DNA of 64,000 nucleotides from Eupeodes corollae (lineage: Eukaryota; Arthropoda; Insecta; Diptera; Syrphidae). Every line of letters begins with the position of its first letter. Position 1 is the first letter of the stretch. Made by a program: the position numbers and the translations under genes. The DNA lies in the NCBI RefSeq assembly GCF_945859685.1, contig NC_079149.1:120315575-120379574 (forward strand). The letters are read 5' to 3'. The notes beneath the pieces were generated by a model. That model was not told the DNA's origin. It did no database searches and was given only the letters and a program-made list of their open reading frames with translations. Positions 13,691 through 27,100 of this stretch are shown here, piece after piece.

Positions 13691-16589
13691 TACAAATTTT
13701 ATTTGAAAAATCGCAGTCCATCGCCTGTTGTTCAAGCACCCATTCGACACATCTACGACGTTGTGAATGGTTGTGTGAGCTAAACTTTATATGGATGTAG
13801 GTGTGGACTAAAGTAAAAAATACACCATAATGTGCCTTAAGACAGTCCTTATTCCTGAAAATCACGAGAAATCGACACTTTCGGCAGGCGGCAAGCGAAT
13901 TTTTCAGTTGTGTGAGCGAAACACTGATTCCCAGGCCTTACAAAATCTGTAACCAATCTAGTCTCTTCAAATTTGATAGATGAAAAAATGGTTAACCCGC
14001 TATTTTTTGAAGATCGCTTTTTTGTAAAAAACACTCTCTCTCGATATTAAAAAAAACATCTTTGATGACGTTCCCGAAAGTACGGACACTTTTGTTTTTG
14101 TTTACTTCTTACGTTTTGATCTTCTGCCTGTGTAAATAAAGTGCAAATGATTTTAGAAGCTTTAAAAAGCAGCTTTAACTTTATTTATTTACATAAAAAT
14201 TCATATTACCATATTTATATCAATTCAAAAACATTATACAAATTAATTCATCCATATTTAATAAATTCTAAAAATCACAATAACATTCTTTTCCCGCACA
14301 AAGAATTTTATCACAAATCTTTTCTTGATTTATAAGAATTGCATCCGGTATCAGGATGACAAAATATAAGAATTATCTATGTATACCATTTTTAGGTACC
14401 TTTTATTTATCTGCCGACCTCTAACAAGAATATTGATTCATACATTTATTTCTAATTAACCTTTGATTCTTTGATAAGAATCTCAAAACTGAATGAGTAA
14501 TAATTCGGTGTGTTTTGGAATATCGGTATTCCTTTGTGGCCTTTGTTTGTCACTGGTGTGTAGCCGTTGGAATTTTTAAAAAGGATATTGCGTAACTTAG
14601 GGGCAAATATACCTATACATTCATAAATAGTAGAAGAGAAAAGGATTTCTCTTGTGTGTCCCTCTCAAATGTAGGCGTCGACTTTAGACTAAAATCTTAA
14701 ATGCGGTTTCTTTGATGTTCTTTTTCAGCTTATTTCATTCAACGAAGACATCTTTCGACACTAATCATTGCGGTCAGGCGATATTATCCCAAAATAATAT
14801 AAAATAGTTGTCCGTTATAAAAAAGTAATTTTATTAATAAAAAGTACATGAAACTAATTTTAATTCAGGAATCATAAAAATCGCACAATAATATCATGAT
14901 TATGCAGTTTTATTAACTTTCAGTGAGGTAAAAGTCAAAATTTTATGATTTTGAATGTCACAGTGAATTATATGCGTATATGAAGAAAAAAACATGCACC
15001 TAATTCAACTTTTTGTATAACTGTAATTAAGACCAATTTCGATTATTCTTAACCCATTTAAAATTTTTAATAGCTTAAGCTTTTAAAATAATAATTTAAA
15101 TCAAATACATCTCATTTATATATATAAACAAAAAAGTAGAAGATATCTTATTGGTCTTCGACTCAAAAAAAAGTAACTGGATTATGTTAATAAATAATCA
15201 ATTTAAAAGATATTCACAAATTTATATATATTTTTATTTTTTATTCTTTTCTCATAACATTTATATCTACTTTCAAATATTTTTCGTTAATAGACATCAC
15301 ATGCGAAGACCTTTTATGTACATATATATCAACTTCTTAATAGACGAAAACATAAAACTTATATTTATGACATAAAGTGTGAAAAGGCCACTTCAAGACC
15401 ACAATCAATATGTTCTTTGTATACATGCATACATATGTACATATATATAGTTATTTATGTATAAATAAAAACAAAAATAAATAAATAAAATATAGTATGT
15501 ATAAAACCTATAACCATATCTCACGTCATAAAAATGCCATAAAAATCAAAACTTAATACAAAAATTTAAATAAACACTTCTTGTTGGAAGTTTGGATTTT
15601 AATGAACAATATATGGATTAACCGGTTAAATAAAATTTAATTGGAATCAATAAAACTTTCCAAAAATACAAAATGCCTTCTGTTAATATCAAACATATCT
15701 CTTATAACATAAACATACAAAACAGAACATACATACACATAGATACAGATGTACATAAGTATATTTGATTTAAAAGAAATAAAAGATAATCAATAGACAA
15801 TGATTAAACTGTTCGTCCAAAATTTTAGCATCTTATGATCTTTAATTTTCAATTTAATTATTGTATTAAGTCTATTTTATGCCCTAGTTTGTATGGATTA
15901 AATTTCCTATCGCTAAAGATATTAAATAAAAGAAGGAGAAAGACTTTATTTTATTTTTTAAGTTCAAAATGAATAATGGTTAGATATTAAATAAGCCAAA
16001 GTTGTTTTATTTTTATCATAGGAATAAGAAAAATCAAAAAGCGCAATAGTTCAAATTTTAATTAAACATTATTAAAATCATGTTTTCAAAAGATCAGCAT
16101 TTTATTTCTATATAATAATTATTATCAAAAGTGAAGGTGCCGCTAAATAATCGATTGATGTTTTTGTATTTTTGTAAGACAAAAACATGACCGAAAATAG
16201 TTACTTAGAACCAATTGCAACAAAAAAGAAATTTTTTTAAAATAACACCGAAGACTTTCAACTCATAACATTTTAATTTATTTTATTAAATTGATATAAA
16301 AAAAGAAGAAATTGTATTGAAGTGAAATAATATCCACAATTGTAAGTATTGAAAATTAATATGTATGGTTTTTGAATAAGGCCTGTTATTTCTGCAGCTG
16401 TCATATTTTGACATTTTTCAAGTGAAAACTTCGAAATTACTCAAAATGAAAGGGTACACACTTCAAAAAATAATTGAAATTTAATTTTGCAAACAAATTT
16501 TTTGGCCATGTTATTTCTCGAAGAAGTGATCAAAGTGGTCACCGAAAATCTTGTGAGTTTTTTTCCTTGAAACAAAACGAGATATCAAG

Positions 16590-17110
16590 TATATTGCAAA
16601 ACTGCCCCAATACCCAATTCACGACCTAAAACATAGAGTTCATAAAGTAATTGAGGACATACAGCTGCAATATCGGAATTGATGGTCACCATAAATATAA
16701 TAAGTTTGAAGCCAAATTTTGGAAAAGATATTTGAGTCGAAAATCAATTTTTAACAACTTTAAGTAATGTTTTTCATAGGTTTTTATTTTTATAAAAAAA
16801 AACTGTCAATTCGATTTCTCCCAAAATTTTACCAGATGTCAAAAACGTTATTTTTCGATGCATACAATTTTTTGGAGATACAATCCTTTTGTCTTCATAA
16901 GAATATTTGAGGTGACAATTATTTTTTTTCGGTTTTTTTTTTATTTCTAAAAACCGTTAATTTTATTTTTTTCCAAACATATACTTATTGAGTATTACGT
17001 TACGATACATATAGTATAAAATTTAATTAAAGTCGCTACCAACATTGGTTTGTGAGATATTTTGGGTTAACCAAAATGTTCACCTTTTAAAAAAAAAAAA
17101 CAACTGTTAC
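16590..17110 (-). repeat. Reiterated AT-rich repeat family, minus-strand copy
   Basis: Contains ATATTTGAGTCGAAAATCAA, CTGTCAATTCGATTT and CCAAAATTTTACC-like words. These are the reverse complement of the recurring unit at 31.6-32.6 and 59.8-61.5 kb. It has no open reading frame of note. The family looks non-autonomous and multi-copy. Confidence 0.7.
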
Positions 17111-18932
17111 AACTAAATATCAACGAATAGGTTTTCAAAACCTAACTTACATATAAAAGTTATCTATTGTGAAGAAAGTTTCAGAAAAATTTCTTTCTGT
17201 CAAATAAATTTCCTTCATAGTTTCTTCTTGTTAGGCTGGAGACCAGTCCAAATTGAATCATCGAAATCAGTCTGGTAGTTTTTAAGTTATAAGCGTGTTA
17301 ACTAACGACACTCTATGTACATACATATATATTAAAGTTTCTTTTCATATTACATTCTTATATTTGAAGATACGAGTAAATCACACAATTTTAGTTGAAA
17401 TACAAATATTTTCTTAATTGTATGCATATAATAATACTTGATAAATGGGGCGTAGACACATTATTCATTTAAATGCTAGCATTCATTCTTAAAAATTGTT
17501 TAACAAAATATTTATATGCATTAACGCAGCACAGTTCACGTGGCGCTTAGCAATCACATCATTAAAAATAGTTCAAAATCTATGACTTTTAAATATTTTT
17601 GCAAACATACAATATTTTCTAACATTATCAATCCATAAAATGTGCAGAGGAAATGTTTTATCCAAGGTTAATTTCAAATAAAAATCCTCAAAGCTAATTT
17701 ATTTAAATCTTATTCAAAAACCATAGGTTTAACTGTCATTTTGACATTAATAAATCACACTCATAATTTAAAATATATTATGTCTTTGCAATTAAGCACG
17801 TTGATAAATAATCAAAATGCTGAAGAAATTAGACAACAACCCCAACCAACCAGAACTACTTTGGAGGCAAATTTAATATTTTATCATCCACCCACATTAT
17901 GTGATATTTTATTTCTCAAAAAATTAAAAAACTAAAAAGATCGAAACCTGTTGCGCCAGATAGCTCACCTCTATGGCTCTAAGTTTAGTATCCATGGAAT
18001 ACTTTATAGTTAAGTTTTGAAAGATTTTAAGACTTATTTCCACAACCAAAACAACACACGATGTATCCACACAAGTTGGTATTTGCACCACAAAATGTGC
18101 CACGTTTATGGAGTAAATTTATTATGTTCATGGCTAAAAGCTAGATTGGTTATTTTATATATGGGGGTTTAAAGTTTAATTTAAAGGAGCAATCATGCGA
18201 TCGTTATCATTAGTCGAAGTATTTAAATGAAAAGCCATATAGTTTTTTAAAGTTAGTATGTTTTTCTTTTCTGGTTTTTGTATTTTTATCTTTGATGGTT
18301 TTAATTTTTTGATTCCAAAATTTTATAATTTGGAACATGAATATTGGATGTTGATGATGATGCAGCAGCAGTGAGGATGTGGGAAGTTAAAAAATAAACC
18401 GTGATACATTTCATTGTCTCACATGATCGCGTGGAAGAGATAAATTTTAATGATGGACATAGTTTTTATCTTGTTTTTTGGTTTAACATGAATGTTTTTA
18501 CATTTTGATGACACAATTTGACATAGCTTGAAAAAAGTCAAGTTGAAGATTTTAGAATGTATATGGGAGAATTAAGATTAATTTAATTTAAACAAATTAT
18601 TTCAAAAATATCTCGAAAATTGATTCAAGTGTACATTTTGCTTTTGATTGCATGACAAAAGGTACAAAAATACTTGGTTGTAAAATAAGCTTTCCAAATT
18701 TGAGAGACTTATTGTTAAATAGGAAATGAACGTGTGAAAATCATTTTTATGCTGAACTTCAAAAACACCTTTTAGAAGGATATATTTATTTTTAAAATTA
18801 CAGGGTATTGTAAGGAAAGTTATTTATTACTTTTTATTTTCGAATTATAGGAGCTATATGAAGAGTATTGCCTTTTTTAAATTTTCGAACCCAAGGTTTT
18901 ATTGAAACTTGATAAAAATATAAATTAATTAG

Positions 18933-19123
18933 TTGGCGCAACAGCCTGTTGATATCTATAAACCATTCCTGTGTGCGAGTAATGTTCTCACGGATGGAAC
19001 GGAACTGCAGTTTTAAGCCGAATCCCAACGGCTGATTTGAGAAAGCAATATTCATGACAAGAATTACTCTTGGAGGACTTGTCAGTGATCGAACCCATGA
19101 CCTCTGGCATGACAGTAAAACGT
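18933..19123 (-). mobile_element. tRNA-derived SINE, copy 2 (shortened)
   Basis: Shares AGTTGGCGCAACAG, CCATTCCTGTGTGCGAGTA, CCGAATCCCAACGGCTGATT and GATCGAACCCATGACCTC with the other two copies. Read on the minus strand it has the B-box GGGTTCGATC. It is shorter than the 280-320 bp copies: an internal stretch next to the head is missing and the A-box end is lost after GACAGTAAAACG. Confidence 0.8.
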
Positions 19124-19129
19124 CCTTTT

Positions 19130-19565
19130 TTTAAATTCATTTTTATTCATTTCATCTTAAAACTAGATAAAAGTTCATAAAACTATCCTAATTTAACATA
19201 ACTTACAACTAACTTACTAGTCCCATGCGGACACTGTATAATAATTCGAATGCCTTTCGGCCCTAAGATCTATTAAACTTTCATTCAATTTTATTTATTA
19301 TCGTATTTATTAGAAAATTTGAAAAAAACTAATATCAATATCCTTTTTTATTTTTACTCAAAACTACTTAAAATATGGTCCCTATAAAACTTAAAGCTAA
19401 CTTAAACTACCTATTCTACCTATAAACTACTTAAAACTAGTACAACCACAGCAGAAATTCTAACTATCTGACATTTTTTGTTTTCCTTTTTTTTTCTCTT
19501 TATTTTATGTTTTTTTAATTTTTTTTTGTAGTTTCTTTTTGTTTGTGCCACCATGCCTATTCTAC
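19130..19565. other. AT-rich segment between SINE and LINE fragment
   Basis: No gene. Read on the minus strand it continues the 3' end of the LINE fragment at 19570-20205, with runs of A after CAAAAAGAAACTAC-like sequence. It may be that element's untranslated tail or an older element into which it inserted. I see no further structure. Confidence 0.3.
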
Positions 19566-19569
19566 TTAA

Positions 19570-20205
19570 AACTAAACCCTTAAACTATAAAACAAGTATG
19601 AAAGCCGGCCAAGGCTTGAAACCCCATCCCGACTACAAACTATCAAGTGCCGATTGAAGCCACCAAAACTGGTTCTCCTGCCTCACCCTATCAGTTCAGT
19701 CCCGTTCGGACACAGCCCTACTGAACCGAAGGATTTCTGCTTCGCCTTGTGCCATGATGTACAGGAGTAGCCTATCCACGGTTCGTCGTCTGACATGGAA
19801 AATTAGCGGAACCGCCAATCTGTCCTGTATCAGACCGCATCTATCTTAAAAGAGGAATACCTATGGTGGAATGAAGCCGCTCAAGAGTGCACTTTTAAAA
19901 TATTCTTCGTTCAGATAGAAGGCCCCGAAAATTAAATTGAAGGCTCCTATGGCCCTGGTCAGAGCAACATTTATGTGTCTGTCGAAATATAAATACTGAT
20001 CTACCCATACCGAGGTACTTCACTACACTGTTGCTCGCTAATCGCTGCCCGTGAAGAACAACGATGACCATCTTGCGCCAATTCTTGCACCTATCTCTCG
20101 TGGCTCCAGCCAACGGAGGTCGGAACATTGTCTCCAACGCACCAACCATCACGCTACAGGTACAACAAAACGATGACAGAGAAGACAACAAAAGTTAAGT
20201 TTTTA
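19570..20205 (-). mobile_element. Jockey/I-like LINE ORF2 fragment
   Basis: Minus-strand translation with one frameshift reads VKYLG then DQYLYFDRHINVALTRA, then AFNLIFGAFYLNEEYFKSAL. It continues into another piece, DRLLLYIMAQGEAEILRFSR. This order (VKYLG, DxxLxFxxHI, ..., RRxxDRLLxYIMA) is characteristic of the region C-terminal to reverse transcriptase in jockey/I-type LINEs. At least two frameshifts and stops (for example after GFIPP) show an inactive remnant. The reverse transcriptase core is absent. Confidence 0.75.
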
Positions 20206-21668
20206 AAGAGATTGGCGTTATGCGTATTGTTTTCATTTCTTTCTTACGACCAAAAATAACAGAAGTGCCAATAAAATTTTGTTTGTCAAAAATCGAATAT
20301 TCGATGTTTCTCAGAAACGGCCGGATAGATTTTTATGAAATACTCTTCTTAATTAGTTGTTAAGAACTGTTATTTTCTATTTTAATTTTCTCAGGAATTT
20401 TTTTTTTAATATTTGAAATTTAAAGACTAAAAATGTCTATTTTCTTGGAATTTTTAGATATATTATTTAATTTTTTAAAATTCAATATCGCAAAAATGGG
20501 TCAACGTTTGTTAATGAAATTCAAATATTAAACGTATCCCTATATGCACAAAATATCGGCATAATAGAAATATTTCTAAAAATTAATTATATATATAAAC
20601 TTTATATTTTCAAAACAACATTTTATTTTTATACTACGTTTTTTTTTTGAGAAATTTAATGGCATTTAAATTTTTGAAGATAAACTTTTTATTAAATCCC
20701 AAAATATTATTATACTATTTTTGTACAGACTCTTTTAGAACAGAAGCATTTTATTTTAGCAAGGATTCTGTACTAATAAATCTGAACAAAGACAATCTTT
20801 GTTATTAACAAAAAGAAATTGAAGAAATATCATGATATACCTTTAAATGTTAATGGTGAGCATAGAAATGGTACTCTATCGTAAGTGTAACATTATCATG
20901 TCGGATACGTAACTATTTGGATGTATTAATTTTGAAACAAAATAAAAAAAAAAACATGTTTCTAGAACTTCAAAACTTTCCATCATGATTAAGGGATTTT
21001 ATTAACCTCAAAAGGAAAGATTTCATTGTTCATAAGTCATATCAACGCATAACCGATATCAATACCAATCTTTCAAAAAATATATTCAGTTATTCCTAAT
21101 TTATCCCAAGAATCAGTTATTCTAACAAATATAAAATAAATATATGTATACTGTTCTCAAATCACAATACAGAGCCTAAATAATAAATTTAAACTATACA
21201 ATTTCAATAAATAACATTTTTCTGATTTATATAAATAAACTAAGCAAATTTCCAACAATAATCTTATTGAACCGTACCTTGGCGATCAGATCGGTACGAT
21301 TCAGTCGAAAAACCTCCGAATCGAAATTATACAGATAAAAAATTCAAAAACAAAATATAATAAAATTAGTAACCTAATAATATGCGACACCGTTTATCAC
21401 GTTTATCGTGAGTTCTCGCGTCTATAGCTAGCTATAAACTTATTCATACAAACAGCCTATTCATATATTCAAAAAGTATTTTATCATAACACTGCGTAAT
21501 ACTTGGAAATCGGAACTTATGTGACCAAATTGAAGCTTGACTATGATGTATTTAAAGCTTCAGTAGAGTTTTGAGTTGTTGCTCAATCTAATTTTGCGAA
21601 TAAATGCATCCGTGCGAGTACCTATACCTAAAACGCTAAACGATTTCCTTTTTCTTTTCCAATTACAG

Positions 21669-21721
21669 ACTTGCGAGTTAGCAGCAGCAGTTGTAGCAGC
21701 AGCAGCAGCAACGTTAGCAAG
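21669..21721 (+). other. 5' UTR portion of the large spalt exon
   Basis: Starts after the acceptor AG at 21667-21668. It is open in the coding frame (LRVSSSSC... style serine run from AGC repeats) but has no ATG, and the likely upstream exon brings a stop. It is therefore treated as untranslated. If an upstream exon supplies a start codon, this serine-rich piece would be coding. Confidence 0.5.
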
Positions 21722-24176
21722 ATGTGCTCCATTTTTCACAACCGAATTAATTACCGAGGTCCTAGGGGTGGCAATGGTGCCGGAGGCAACGCCACGGAGC
21801 CATCGTCCATCAAAGATGACCCAGATCGGAATAACAATAGTGGCAGCGATGGCCCAGACTCACGTCTCCTACACCTCAATCCAAGTGACGAGGAGGAGGA
21901 CGAAGGTGATTGCGGCGATGGTGGCGTCGTTGTGGAGGAGGCATTGGATCTATCGGTGATGTCTCGATTCCCGGCCACCGGCCATGTTGCCCTCGAAGCC
22001 CTCCAACACACAAAGGTGGCTGTGGCTCAATTTGCCGCCACAGCCATAGCCAACTCCCAGAACTATGACGAGGCAGTGAGTGATCTGGCAGTGGTGCAAT
22101 CGACGATATTCAACGTGCAGCGCCAGCAGCTCATGCAGATGCAGCTGATACAGCACCTGCAATCACAGTTAAAGCACCGAACGGAGGAGGATGTCGAGAA
22201 CGACAACGACAATGAAAATGACGATGATGATGCTGGTAATGGTAATGGCAATGCTGAAGTTGACGCTGAAGCTGACGCTGACGAGGATGAAAGACTTACG
22301 ATTAAGGAGGAGGAAGATGACGGGGACATAACTTGCCATCAGAGCACTGATCAAATCCCAGAGAAAGAAAAGACTGAAATCAAAGAGGAACAGGCGAAGT
22401 CCACTGGTGAGAGTCTGAGCCTGAGGGTGAGGGCGATGGAGAGCGAAAAGCCGGAATGCACGGAAGCATTTCAGCCGCACCTATGCGATATAAGTTCATC
22501 ATTTGCCTCGAGCATCATCACCAATCATGACCCTCCACCGCCGCCCAACGAGCCAAATTGCCTGGAAATGCTGCAGCGACGAACCGAAGAGGTCCTAGAC
22601 TCAGCCTCGCAGAGCGTGCATTCGAATCATTTGAATGACGAGTATGACTACTCTAGAAAAGACGGTCAGGGTAGAGGGGAGATTTTCAAGCATCGTTGTA
22701 AATACTGTGGGAAAATATTTGGTTCCTATTCGGCTCTGCAGATTCACCTGCGATCGCACACCGGGGAGAGACCCTTTCAGTGCAATGTTTGCGGTAGCAA
22801 ATTCACGACAAAGGGCAACTTGAAGGTGCACTACCAACGACACACTCAGATATTTCCACCAATGATGATGCCACCGTCTGGGAACCCCGAGCAATATCCC
22901 CCACCTCCTTATCCGGTGTCCGGTGGGAATCCATCCATTCGCTTGCCATTCCCTCCATTCGTCCAAATGCCTCCATTCCATGTGAGTTCGTCCCCGAATA
23001 GGGAGAAGGAACCTCCATCAATTGAGAAGAAACCACAGCCTCAGCAGCAAACCGAGGCGCAGGACCTCCGAAAGCCTCTGAAAGAAGACGACGAGGAGCC
23101 TGTTGTGCTTCCCCTAGTCGATGATAAACCAAAGAAAGAAATAGCCATTCCCATCCCTCCACCCAATCATCGTCGAAAGCGGCCATCAAGTCCCAGAGAG
23201 CCGAGAGATTCCCACCCCCCACCTCCACCAAAAATACCCGCAGAAGAAATTGGGGCCGAAAACTTGTGCAAAACATCGCGACGATCTTCGTTGAGTCGAG
23301 GATCGGCTACAAGCCTCGACCAAATACCATCTGAGTATTCCCTAGCCCAGATGGAACGACTCATTGACAAGTCCTGGGAGGATCTAATAGAAATCGACAA
23401 GACCTCTGAAACGTCCAAGCTGCAGCAACTGGTAGACAACATTGAGAACAAGCTCACCGACCCAAATCAGTGTATATTCTGTCAGAAAGTGATGTCCTGT
23501 CGGAGTTCCTTGCAGATGCACATCCGAACGCACACCGGCGAAAGGCCTTTTCGATGTCGGATCTGTGGTCGAGCCTTCGCCACAAAGGGCAATCTCAAAG
23601 CGCACATGAGCATACACAAAATCAAACCGCCAATGCGAAGCCAATTCAAGTGTCCTGTATGCCACCAGAAGTTCTCGAATGGCATAATTCTGCAGCAACA
23701 CATTCGGATACACACGCTCGACGATGGCGACGGAGGTGGTGTCGATAGAGCGAAGTACATAGAGATGTCGAATGCGGCCGAGGACCAAAGTTCTACCAGA
23801 TCGATATGCACATCAGATAATATGGACTTTTCACAGTCGGAGTATTCGGGTCAGAGGTCAGAATCGTCGCAGGGTGACTTCGATGATTTCACCATGGTGA
23901 GTGAGGAAGAGTCTCCGAATAATGAGGTGAATAGCGAGGAGAGACGTGAGCGTGAACGTGATCGGGAAGAAAAGGAGCGCCATGATGAATCGGAGGGTGG
24001 TAGTTATTCGGATGAGAACAACGGTGTAATGGATTTGTCAGCAAAGTCGGCAGACAGTGAAAAGAGTTCAGAAAATACGGGTGTCAGTTTGGTGCCTAAT
24101 TTCCTGCTAATGGCCAGAGAGAATCGAAGTCCACCGAAATTTCCGATGATGCCGTTCGGTCCGTTGGGGATAATTG
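21722..24176 (+). CDS. salr: spalt-related coding exon A: N-terminus and first two finger groups
   Basis: Encodes residues 1-818 plus the first base of codon 819. In order it has an acidic/serine N-terminus, ALDLS at 74-78 and the conserved block VALEALQHTKVAVAQFAATA leading to the Q-rich NVQRQQLMQMQLIQHLQSQL segment. This is the family's self-association region. An acidic ND/E-rich stretch (about 159-203) follows, then the conserved SSFASSIITNHD and RTEEVLDSASQ blocks seen in Spalt proteins. Fingers 1-2 lie at 326-374, followed by a proline-rich spacer with QDLRKP. Fingers 3-5 lie at 584-664. A Ser/Glu-rich tail contains SSQGDFDDF and MDLSAKS. The donor is ATTG followed by GTAAGT. The open frame continues 80 bp into the intron only by chance. 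Confidence 0.95.
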
Positions 24177-27100
24177 GTAAGTTTAAGAAATTCATACCTG
24201 TTTTTAGTTTGTTCGCGTTTGAAAAGAGTTCTTTCCATTTGCGTAAATTTTCTAATTTTTAGGGTTTTGTAGTCAAGTATTAATCTGCGTTACCAAGTAT
24301 GCTTAAAAAAGAAACAAATTGAGCTAAATGGCGCCCGAGACATAATCTTTAAGAAATGTTTCAAAGTGTTAGGAAATCTTTTTGGCATATTGTTTCACTT
24401 AAGAGGAATTTTCGCAATAAAATAAATAAAGATTTTTTATTTGGTTTTAAATGGCGCCGAAGAAAAGATCATTTTGGAATGTCAGATTTCAATTTACAGC
24501 AGTGTCGGGAATATTACACTTTTTAGCTGGGTAACGACCCTTGCTTGAACTTTTTGTCTTAAAATAAAGATTTCCCAATGCCTTTAATTTAAAGTTTTGG
24601 GAATAGGCAACGAACTAGTCACTGATAAAGCTTTGGTTCCCATCGATCATGAGCGTGGTTAGTACACAGATGGGGGACCGTCTCGAAACCTACAGCATGC
24701 TGTTGTCATGTGTCTTTTCTGTCTGTTCTTCTTTCTCTTCTGTCCTTCTGTCTTGTATTAATGTCTTGTGTTGTTATCACCTTACAAAGTCTAGTCGCTC
24801 AAGGTGCTGTGTTCTCTACCCTGTACATTTATGGGCTGAGTAGTGTGTAATGTAGTTTTGGGAATATTTTAGAATAATCTCTTAAGTGACGCCCGGGTGC
24901 GAATCTCAAATTTCTTTTCAATTCGGAAAATTTTTAGTTTTTTCGTTGAGTGCGTTGTTTTAAGAAAATAAAAAAAATTAAAGAAGCCTGTAATATAAAA
25001 ATTTCCTTTAAATGGCGCCCTGTATATAAACTCTATACTGAATTTTTTCAAGTATTAGAAACTTTTCTTGGTATATTCTTTTACTTCAGGGGCATTTGCA
25101 CAGTAAAAAAAACAAAGAGTTCACAATTGCATCTAAGTTAAAACGTAGTAAGTTTTTATTTGGTTTTAAATGGCGCCCAAGAAAGGATCTTGAATTGTCA
25201 GATTTTAATTTAAAGCAAAGGTGCGAATATTACACTTTTTAGCCGAGTTATTAGCCTTGCTTGACTTTCTTGTCTAAAAATAAAGAATTGTTCTCTCCAG
25301 AATTTTTGCAAAGCCTTTTGTTCAAAGTTTTCGCACTCGGGTGTGTACCTCAAATTTCTTCTGTTTGCTACTTCTTATCGTTTTTTTTCGTTGAGTGCGT
25401 TTTAAGAAAAAAAAAATAAAACAAATGTTTCTCCATGATGGGGCCCGGGACAGTATCGTAGGTTTTCATGGTTTATTTTAAAAAAGATGCTAAGAAAAAA
25501 AAGAATTTCTTTTTACTTAAATTGTTTTAAATCTTTTATTTATTTATCTGGAATATTTAAACTTCACCAACAAATTCAAGATCCATTTAATCGCTCTAAA
25601 AGGTGAAAACATCTAAGCAAGTACCTAAGGAAGTATAATAGCACAAGTCAAAAAACTATTCCTCCAAAAGACTCTATCTATCCGGTAGCAGCGAATCCTC
25701 TAGCAAACAGATTATTTCTGTTATTCGAATCATTTCCGATAGCCTCAGTCAACACCCAACAAACTCTGCAAAACTCTGATGAAGTATTTAGCAAAAGACT
25801 CTTTTGCAAAAGATTCCATCTGTCATTTTCTCAATCACCATGACATAATGCAGTGTCTATAAAAAGCTATAAATCTATATTCGCCCATATAATATACAAG
25901 CGTTTGTAGGTAGGTCGGTATACAATTTTGCTAAATGCTTTGAGATTGAAATCTTCCCTGCGCCACGCCACTGGTCGCTCATCAGAACAGAACTCTTCAG
26001 AAATGCTCATGGATATTCATCATGTGTGGATATGTATGTAAAAGAGTTTCTTCTTCTTAACTTAACCATTTCCCATTGAGTAAGCCATAAATTCATGTCA
26101 TTCAAAAGAAATTAAAAACGCTTCGTGCCGCTCTGCGACCAAGACGAGGACGACTTCAACGACGACGCGACGTACGACCATGCCGAGAGTACACAACACA
26201 CACTTGATTTTGATTTAATTTGGGAAATTGGAATCTTCTCAAATACTTATTTTAGCTTCTATAGAGCATCATCACTGTCGGGTCTTTGTGCTCGCGATCG
26301 GTCCAATTGAATTATGGTATCCGACAACATTTATATCACTGTTAATGCTTGCACACTTGGTGCGCTAATTTGGTATTTTTACGCTCTCTAGGTCAAAGGT
26401 AACAGACAAAAAGAGTTCATCATTAATTTCGTTTCATTGGTACGCGCATACAAAAAAAACACATACATCCAAACAGGCAGAAATTGATCTGTAGCGTAAG
26501 TGCGTATTGTAGTCGTTTCGTTATGTCGAAGTCACATTATAGACGCTTGGTTGTATGATCATGAGGCTGTCTTGTTTGAGAATCTATTACAACATGCTGT
26601 TGTTCGTGACAGACGTCATCGTAGAGTGTATGTGATATGTGTCAGAGAACTTTTAGTGAGTGCAAAAAATGTATATCGTTTATTTTCAGAAAGTGGGGAG
26701 GAATTATTTGCGGTCTTAATCGAGTGATATTATTGTAGGGTCGATGGTTTTCAAAAATTTGAAAATCGTTAAAAGTTCAATGTTTTGTTTTACTCAGAAA
26801 AGAACCGCATAAAAGAAAATCTAAGCCAACTCCGACTCTAGCAAATAAAAAACCCTATATCCCATCTTTCGATGGCATTCTTATTTGGGGATATTAGGTT
26901 TTTGCGTATATTTACGGGTTTTTAATCAATGTACGAGAATTGTGTTTTTGGGTTATTTTAGGTAATGTGTCAATAACGCGCTCTAACTTGAAAATTTTAT
27001 GCTTGTCAATTTTTTTTTGCAGATTTTTGATCTGAGCCTTACAAATATTCTTCATTCAGTATTTTAAAGTTGTATTTTGATTAAAGCAAGAAGATTTGCA

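Larger units (their letters stand above)
2176..21668 (+). other. Large first intron (about 19.5 kb), provisional
   Basis: If the first exon is right, this is one intron ending in a pyrimidine-rich acceptor (CCTTTTTCTTTTCCAATTACAG-type) at 21668. It holds no convincing host gene. It contains a TTAA microsatellite, an RTE/CR1-like LINE tail, two tRNA-derived SINEs, a jockey/I-like LINE fragment, two minus-strand copies of a reiterated repeat and one copy of a repeat that recurs near 45.9 kb. Islands of mixed composition at about 8330-9300 and 12290-12680 are enhancer candidates. The rest is low-complexity AT-rich DNA. Confidence 0.4.

Noticed and set aside
21576..21959. Plus-strand 127-aa frame overlapping the large spalt exon
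   Set aside because: It is read in a different frame from the conserved Spalt protein and shows no family similarity; a shadow frame.
22601..23788. Several minus-strand frames of 96-157 aa under the spalt exon
   Set aside because: Antisense shadows of a GC-richer coding exon; the sense frame has clear fingers.
24177..24262. Extension of the large open frame past 24176
   Set aside because: The donor GTAAGT and the phase-matched acceptor at 28184 continue into the next finger group; the extension has no homology.
24606..24720. Functional 5S rRNA gene
   Set aside because: Part of the 5' half is deleted, and the copy has an attached unrelated body and target repeats, so it is a retroposon rather than a 5S gene.
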